Source of the DNA: Tribonema minus
Taxonomy: Eukaryota > Sar > Xanthophyceae > Tribonematales > Tribonemataceae
Length of the DNA stretch: 64,000 bases
Reading direction: 5' to 3'
Assembly (NCBI GenBank): GCA_017506865.1
Contig: JAFCMP010000013.1
Location: 310,001 to 374,000 of the forward strand
The notes beneath the pieces are model-generated. The model was not told where the DNA came from, made no database searches, and worked only from the letters and a program-made list of their open reading frames with translations. Positions 57,701 through 64,000 of the stretch are shown here, in pieces (positions within the stretch are counted from its first letter, which is position 1; every line of letters starts with the position of its first letter). The position numbers were made by a program, and so were the translations under genes.

Positions 57701-60700
57701 GCGGCCGTGGAGGCAGCAGTAGCGGCGGCGGCGGCTGCGGGGATGGCGACAGCGCGGCAGTGGCGGCGCGGCAGCAGAAGCGGCGGCGGCTGGGGCCCAC
57801 TGCGCCAGCGTTGTTTCTGGCGTCCCCTGCGTTGTCGGTGAAGCCGAAGGTGTCCCGCGCGCATGCGCAGCCGAAGCGGCCTAACATGATGCTGGGGAAC
57901 TGGCAGGCGACCGGCGGGGGGAAGGCTGGCAGAGAGGGGCCTGCCGCGGAGAGCTCGAAACCCCCAGGTGATGATGTCATGCGCTGCTGCCACGCATACA
58001 TATGCATGTACGCAGTCGATTACGGGGCAAGGGGCAGTGCTTGGCCGGCCACCGTGCCTCTATTCGTGGTTTGAGGTCTGCGGTGCTACCTTGTAACTTC
58101 AAGTACCCAGTTGATGCTCTGTACGTGCAGCACTTGAGCTTCTGATGCAATGGTGCGCCAGGGTAGCATAGGGCAGATGTCGTTTCGGCACGTGTCATTT
58201 GAGCCTGCTTCTTGTTGACAAGGTCCATATTGCGCAGGCCATTGTAGGATTCATGGCGATGTATATGCACTTCAAAGTAGGTACTGCTCAAGTAGGTACG
58301 TAAAAGCACATCGGCGGCCATTTGGCGATGTCGTTTGCACGAAAAGTGTTCGTCCCAGCGCGTCGAGAGACGCTTGTCACAAAGTACACAGTAGTATAGA
58401 GTCTGGTAGCAAGCTTGACATGAATCATCTGGGCTCCCGCGCCCTAAGCAAATGGTACATTTGATTCTTGAACTGACCTGCTGTGCATCTACGTATGCGC
58501 AAGTGCAGGCACAGGACCCGACCGCGCCTCCATGGACCCCTTCGGCTATGCCGAATTCGACTCGCAAGCTGCCGCCGCAGCGCCGCCGCCGGCGCCCATG
58601 GTGGCCGCAAAAGTGGCAAAAGCCGGCGCAAAGGCAAAGTCCACTGGCAAAAAGTCACGCAGAACCACTACCGGAGAGAGCGATTTTGCCGTCGACGAAA
58701 CTGCGCCGCCCGCACCGGCTGCTGCTTTGAGGAAGCGGAAGGCGGGGTCTGCAGCGGCGGCAGCTGAGTTGAGCGCTGCTGCTGCTGCTGCTGCCGCCGA
58801 CGACGCGCGCGGCGCGCCGCCGCTGCAGCAGCAGGAGCCGCCATGGATTGCGACGGGCCAGCCGCCTGCCGCGGCGCCCGATGCGGCGCCAAAGCGCAAG
58901 AGAAAAGCGGGGAGTGTTGCTGCTGCCGCCGACACTGCCGCCGCTGCTGGCGCAGATCAGCCCGCGGCGCCGCCTTCGCCTGCTCCGCCGGCGCCGCCGT
59001 CGCCGCTGCCGGCGGCACATGAACGGCAGCCGGGGAGCCCCGGCGGCGTGGGCCCTGGCAATCTGCGCGCGCGCGCCGCCGCCAAGCACCCGGACCTGTT
59101 TCAGGCGCGCCCCCCGGCGGTTGAGCCGGAGAGGGGGAAGGAGGGGGCGGGGACAGAGGGAGGGGGGGGGAAAGGGGGAGGGGGGGGGCGCCGTGGCAGT
59201 GCAGCATATCAAACGTGCCGCTGGATCAGCTTCAGCGCGAGCTGAAGCGCGCGCGCCGGGGAACGAGCGTGGAATGCTCTCCAGAACGGTCTGCGGGAGG
59301 CGGCGCGGAAGGCGGACGGGAGGCGGGAGAGGCTCTCAGAGGGGGAAAGGGGGCAGGCGCAAAATCAGAGCATGCGCCGCCGCTGCCGCGTGCGAGAGCG
59401 AAGGGGGGCGCAAAGGGGAAGGCGCGAAAGGCCGCGTCAGCGGCGCTGTCAGCAGCAGATGCTTCACTGCCAGCAGTGGCAACGACTGTCGAGGCCTCTG
59501 CGAGAGCCGCTGGCGCCAAGCGGGGCAGGGCGAGCAGGGAGCCATCGCCAGCGTCGTCGCAGCGCAACGGCGCCGGCGCCGGCGGCGACGACGCTGGCGA
59601 GAATCTCGTGTGGGCGGACCTGTGGCACTGGCTGCAGGACGCGCGCGGGTGGACGATGCGCAGCGGGCGGGGGCTGGTGACATGGGTGTACCTGCCCCCC
59701 CGGGGGAAGGTGCGCGGGGGGCGCGAGGGGGTAGACTACTTCAACAGCGCCGACGCCGTCCTGGCGCACGTGCGCGGCGCGCCGCCGCTGCTGCGCAACT
59801 ACTTCGCCGGCCTCCAGGAGGGCGCCGCCGCAGCAGCAGCAGCGGCGGCGGCGGTGGCGGAGGAGGGTGCGGAGCCTGGCGGCGCGTGGCGCGCACGCGC
59901 TGCCAGCGCAGCCAGCGCGGAAGCGAAGCCACGAGCCGCAGCGGTCAAGAAGCGCGGCCGCGGCAGCAGCCGCGGCGGCAGCGGCGGCGCCGGCGCCGGC
60001 AAGCGCCGCGCAGCCGCAGCAGCGGTCAGCCCGCCGCCGCCGGCTGCCGCTGTGGAAATGGAAGACGCCGCCACGCTGCAACAGGCGCCGCTCAGTGACT
60101 ATGACGACGCAGTTGACTATGGCGGCGGAGGCGGTAGTGATGACGGCGATGGTTTTGGCGATGCTGGCAGTGGCGGCGACGTCGGTGGTGGCGACGGCGG
60201 CGAAGGGGAGTTTGGCGGAAGTGGCGGCGGCGGCGGTGGTGGCAAGGGCAGCAAGGCTGCCGAAGAGGCCACGCAGGCGCAGATGCACCTGTATGTGGCT
60301 TACGGCATGTCAGAGCTCGCAGCGACGTCGCCGCTGCGCGCGCCACAAAACGACCTCAGCACTGCCGCAGCTGCGCCGCCGTCGCCTGCTGAGACCGCTG
60401 GTGCTGCTGCGGCCGCTGTCACAGCGCCTGCTGCAGCTGAACCAGCCCCTGCCGCCGCCGCTGCTGCTGCTGCTGCACAAGCTGGCGGCGGCCAAGGCAC
60501 GCAGCGGCGGACAACAGCGGCAGCGGCAGCAGACGCAGCTGAGGGAGCGGCAGCTTCTGAGCAAGCGTTTCACAAAGCAGCAGCAGCAGCAGAGGCGACG
60601 CCATCGCAAGCTGCGCGCACCGCGGCAGCGGAGGGCATCATGGCCATTGTCGCTCTGGGCACCCCTTCCGGCACCAGCGCTGCGGCAGCCGCAGAAGAGC

Positions 60701-63120
60701 CCGCTGCCGCTGCCGCTGCTGCTGTTGAAGATAGCGCTCAGCAGCATCAAACCGTAGAAGTGGCAGAAATGGCAGTGGCAGAAGCGGCGAAAACCAGCGG
60801 CGCCGAGGGCAGCCGCCGCGGCGGCAAGCGGCGGAAAGCCGCAGCGGCGGAAGCGCCAGCAGCGGCAGAATCAGAACGCAAAGCAGCTGCTGCTGCAGGA
60901 GCGCAAGCGCCGGCTGACGCGGCAGTTGAGATGGCGGAAGCTGCCGCAGCGGAGGTCCCTGCTGCTGCCGCTGCCGCCGGGCGCGGCGCAAAGCGGCGCA
61001 GGGCTGCGGAGGCGCCTGTGGCGGTCGAGGCGCCTGTGCCCGCTGAAGCCCAAGGTGCCGCCGCCACTGCTAAGAAAGCACGCAGAAGGAAGCGTGCGGC
61101 GGCGGCAGAGGAGGCGACGCCAGCTGCGGCAGCTGTGGAGGCGTTGCCAGCGGCGGAGGCGGCGGCGGCGGCGACGCCTGTGGCGGCAGCTGCGGCCGAA
61201 ACACCAGTTCCCGCTGCAGTGCAAAGCGCCGCCGCTGCAGCCAAGAAACCGCGCAGAGGGAAGTGCGTGGTGGCGGCAGAGGAGGCGTCGCCAGCGGCGG
61301 CGGCGGAGGCGGCGGCAGCGGCGGCAGCGGCGGCAGCTGCGGCGGAGGGCGCTGTCGCTGCTGCCGCGCCTAAGCGACGCAAGGCGGCGCCTGCGTCGGC
61401 AGTGCCTGCAGCTGCGACAGAAGAGGGGGGCACGCAGCCTCGGCGAAAGCGCGCGCGAGAAGAGGGGAGGGGCAGGGGGAGACCGCCAATCACCCCCGTC
61501 GTGTCCCCCAAAGGGGGGTCTCAGTCGCAGAAGACGCCCGGCCGGGTCACGCGCGCGAGCCTGTTTGAGGGCATGTCGTTTCTGATCACGGGCTGCGAGG
61601 ACGCGGTCGTGCAGAAGCTGGTGGAGACGCACGGGGGGGCGGTGCTCAAGGACCTGGACAGGGCCGCCGCGGCGGTTGCGGACGGGCAGGAGGTGAGAGT
61701 CACGTGTTGAAGTCGTGTAAATGTTGACGTTGCATAAAAATGTTGAAGTTTCATAAATTATCACATGTTGAGGTTGGGTAAATAGCCGGAAGACTGATGT
61801 GAAAGGAATGTCAGTCCTGGTGCCACAAAACGCGTGGCTGCTGCGGTTGCAGGGTGAGCGTCACATTCTTGAAGATAGTCTGCAACCATGAGCACTTAGT
61901 GCTAGCAAGGGGTGCAAGAGGGGCGTACTTGAGTTTGGTACATGAGGTTATCAAGCAAGTTTTTGAACACTGTTTGTTAGTTTGTTAAATTTGTCGAATC
62001 AGTGACATAGAGGAGGGTTAGCTTATGTTTGTGTGTCATTCCGTGTCCTACTTGTCGGTTCAATAACGCCAATGCCGAGTGCACGTAGCAGAAGTGCCAG
62101 ATGTCCGTTTCTAATGCGGACTCTGCGTACTTTTGCTAGTTCATCTGTCCAGGTGTATCGCTGCCATACCCCCACTGCCCCTGCTTGAACTAGGCACTGT
62201 CACACTTGGCAAACTACACGGCCAATCAAATCAAATCCAGTACTTCAAAGTACAAGTACAGGGGGGGGGGGGCACATGGAGGAGGACGTAGGGGAGGACC
62301 CCGAGATGCCATTTGGCAGCGGCGGCGTTTGAGTGGTTGTCGTTTCGACACTTTCAGACTGTCATACGACATGTAGATTCCTTACAGCTAGATGCCAATC
62401 ATCTGGGCTTTTTCGCGCCCTGAGCGAGAATTAATAAAAAGTACAGGGGCCTCTCAACTGCTGCAACGCTTTGAAATTGCGCACTGGCAGGTAGACTAGT
62501 CATCTTGGGCATTGAATTGAGCACTGTCAAAGTTGGCAAACCTGCACTCCCAATCGAGTCAAATCCAATACTTTGAAGTAAAATGGCCTCTCAACTGCTG
62601 CAACTCTTTCAAACCGCACACTCGCACGTGGTCATTTTGGGCATTGAATTGAGCACTGTCACACTTGGCAAATGCACGGCCAATCATACCCGTGTACCCG
62701 CAATAAAACGGCTTGTACACCGCTGTGACCACTCAACGCTGTGATAATTGTGCGCTTGCAGGTGGTCATCTTGGGCATTGAATTGAGCACCGTCACACTC
62801 ATGTACCAAAAATAAAGCGGCTTGTGCACCGTCTGACCGCTCCACGCACTCGCAGGTGGTTATCTTGGGCAGCGAGACTGCCTACAAGCGGCTCAAGCGA
62901 AAGTGAAGACAGTACACTGCTGTAATCACTTCTGAGTTAAAACAGTGCACTGCTGTAATCATTTCTGAGTTAAAGCGCTGTGATGGTTGTGCGCTTGCAG
63001 GTGGTAATCTTGGGCAGTGAGACTGCCTACAAGCGGCTTAAGTACGTCTGGGGGATAGCCATGGGCTGCTGCGTGGCGCACCACAGCTGGGCCACCACGT
63101 GCAAAGAGCGCCAGGAGAAG
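51955..63120 (+). CDS. giant Ala-rich BRCT protein, 53BP1/Crb2-like DNA-damage mediator candidate (3' end outside window)
   Basis: Exons: 51955-57967, 58509-59119, 59200-61692, 63001-63120, with agreeing phases (over 3079 residues); the rest lies beyond the window or is unrecognised. An upstream in-frame ATG at 51838 is possible. The N-terminus is acidic and has a TQ cluster (GGTQLQ, GGTQRF, GATQVD), the type of site ATM/ATR kinases phosphorylate. A long disordered body of Ala, Gly, Gln and Ser follows, with degenerate repeats such as HPSLADTADL / HPSLADAATL. Near residues 2344-2410 is a W-L-GW domain (DLWHWLQDARGW ... GVDYF) of a type I recall from stramenopile proteins. From about 2993 comes a BRCT fold (FEGMSFLITG, GGAVL, VVILGSETAYKRLKY, then CCVAHHSWATTC). 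The exon 4 donor is GC. Function in chromatin or DNA-damage signalling is inferred from BRCT plus TQ sites. Confidence 0.75.
58418..58460 (-). repeat. dispersed repeat family B, fragment
   Basis: Inverted fragment aatcatctgggct...cgcgccctaagc, in the intron between exons 1 and 2 of the BRCT gene. Confidence 0.55.
59120..59199 (+). other. 80-nt G-rich intron in the BRCT gene
   Basis: The upstream frame would stop at 59245, whereas removing 59120-59199 (gttgag to ggcag) restores one frame with phase 0 on both sides. The segment is dominated by G runs, unlike the kilobase-size introns elsewhere. A frameshift in the G-run is the alternative. Confidence 0.6.
62260..62440 (-). repeat. dispersed repeat family B, copy 3 (inverted)
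   Basis: A full copy in reverse, starting with poly-G and cacatggaggaggacgtagg and ending gcgccctgagcgagaatta. In the BRCT-gene intron before exon 4. Confidence 0.85.
62470..62915 (+). repeat. four upstream echoes of BRCT-gene exon 4 acceptor
   Basis: gcgcttgcag then gtggtcatcttgggcattga and attgagcactgtcacactt recurs near 62488, 62610 and 62750. A closer copy at 62855-62905 (gtggttatcttgggcagcga, then gactgcctacaagcggctca) almost equals the real exon at 63001. Confidence 0.93.
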
Positions 63121-63200
63121 GCAAGTTCAACATGAAGTATTTTCAGAAGCACGCCACAACTTCAACTTGAGGCTCACGCCTGCACCTCAAGGCCTGTGAG

Positions 63201-63381
63201 TACTTTTTATGAATTCTCGCTCAGGGCGCGAAAAAGCCCAGATGATTGGCATCTAGCTGTACGGAATCTACATGTCGTATGACAGTCTGAAAGTGTCGTA
63301 ACGACAACCACTAAAACGCCGCCGCCGCCAAATGGCATCTCGGGATCCTCCCCTACGTCCTCCTCCATGTGCCCCCCCCCC
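63201..63381 (+). repeat. dispersed repeat family B, copy 4
   Basis: A forward full copy ending gtcctcctccatgtgccccc, almost the exact inverse of the copy at 62260-62440. It lies just downstream of BRCT-gene exon 4. Confidence 0.85.
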
Positions 63382-63769
63382 CTGGATTCTGCCATGTGTG
63401 TCATGACACGGCCAGAGTACGCCATGTGGAGCGCTGCCGACAGAGCCGAGCGTGTGAGTACTAGACTGCCCAGACTGCTTTAGAAATGCGCATTCCATCA
63501 ACATTCCAGCGCTTTACAGCCGTGAGTGTTGGACACAGAGTAAAACCAGAGTAACATCGTGGCCTGATTTAGACTTGTGGTGCCCATTTAGTCAGCCAGT
63601 ATCTTGCGTGTGCTATTGATGAAGTTGTCTACCTTGTGCAGTAGCTCTGTATTCATCAGCAGTACTATCATAGGGCGCAGTGCAGGCAAAGCTGCTGCGT
63701 TCAAGCAAACTTCACGATTGCATAGGACACCCGGCCTCCCTCGAGGCCTTCAAGTCCACAAGCACCTTT

Positions 63770-63938
63770 CATTAGTTCTTGCTCAGGGCGCGAAAAAGCC
63801 CACGATGAATGGCATCTAACTTGAAGTTGCTGTACGGAATCTACGTCGTGTGACAATCTGAAAGAGTCTCATGACAACCACTTAACGACGCCGCCACGGC
63901 ATGTCGAGATCCCCCCCTACGTCCTCCTCCATGTGCAC
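63770..63938 (+). repeat. dispersed repeat family B, copy 5
   Basis: Forward copy (ttgctcagggcgcgaaaaag through gtcctcctccatgtgcac), slightly diverged, near the window's right edge. Confidence 0.8.
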
Positions 63939-64000
63939 AAAGACTATGCAACCATCAGAAGGGTTTGGCCAGCCATGTCAATGGGTACGGCCATATCATG

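Larger units (their letters stand above)
63121..64000. other. right edge: probable intron of the BRCT gene
   Basis: The exon at 63001-63120 ends mid-domain at a GC donor, so the gene should continue. Apart from two family-B repeats I could not identify the next exon. A splice-flanked open stretch near 63400-63450 is possible but unsupported. Confidence 0.4.

Noticed and set aside
63400-63450. Next BRCT-gene exon
   Set aside because: The translation shows no BRCT continuation, and a G/C-run repeat (family B) immediately precedes it.
1-64000. tRNA or rRNA genes
   Set aside because: Scanning by eye for cloverleaf A/B-box pairs and conserved rRNA segments found none; a covariance-model search was not possible.

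Overview
This is eukaryotic nuclear DNA. Every gene I can assemble is split by GT-AG introns (plus a few GC-AG introns) of about 80 nt to more than 2 kb. The coding exons are very GC-rich and full of Ala, Gly and Gln runs. Short CCCTAA/TTAGGG runs are scattered through introns and spacers. The gene content suggests a photosynthetic or other stramenopile protist, possibly a relative of brown or yellow-green algae. The hints are a secreted Cys-rich module fused to a leishmanolysin-like metalloprotease, an animal-type Na,K-ATPase-like P-type ATPase, and a W-L-GW domain I associate with stramenopile proteins. This lineage call is inference and only moderately firm.

Layout: (1) 12.1 to 1.6 kb, minus strand: COG1, a Golgi tethering-complex subunit, with an in-phase EF-hand exon pair. 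(2) 12.2-16.0 kb: repeat-rich, with one exon-like ubiquitin-protease fragment and a long inverted repeat. (3) 16.0-28.1 kb, plus strand: a complete ten-exon secreted metalloprotease; the phases sum exactly to a 427-residue protein. (4) 29.9-40.2 kb, plus strand: a complete nine-exon P-type ATPase of 1258 residues with all catalytic motifs. (5) 43.7-42.2 kb, minus strand: a KCTD/BTB plus SPRY protein. (6) 51.7-46.8 kb, minus strand: a PfkB-family carbohydrate kinase whose catalytic GAGD motif looks degraded. (7) 52.0 kb to beyond the right edge, plus strand: a giant Ala-rich protein ending in a 53BP1/Crb2-like BRCT domain, head to head with the PfkB gene. The genes do not form one pathway, as expected for a eukaryotic neighbourhood.

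The most striking signal is not a gene. In five of the six main genes, introns contain degenerate 'echoes' of the neighbouring splice boundary. The intron upstream of an exon carries one to several decayed copies of that exon's acceptor plus exon start. The intron downstream carries copies of the exon end plus donor. I count about twenty boundaries with some sixty copies, always on the side expected from local tandem duplication across the splice site. These echoes lie among telomere-like motifs and long poly-C tracts that serve as polypyrimidine tracts. Together they suggest that introns in this genome grow by repeated local duplication of exon-intron junctions.

Mobile and repetitive DNA includes a 1.45-kb element with about 40-bp terminal inverted repeats inside a protease intron, two dispersed short repeat families with five copies each, a 430-bp array of AACGCGTT-like palindromes, and many 95-170-bp tandem repeats within introns. 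I saw no tRNA, rRNA or CRISPR array.
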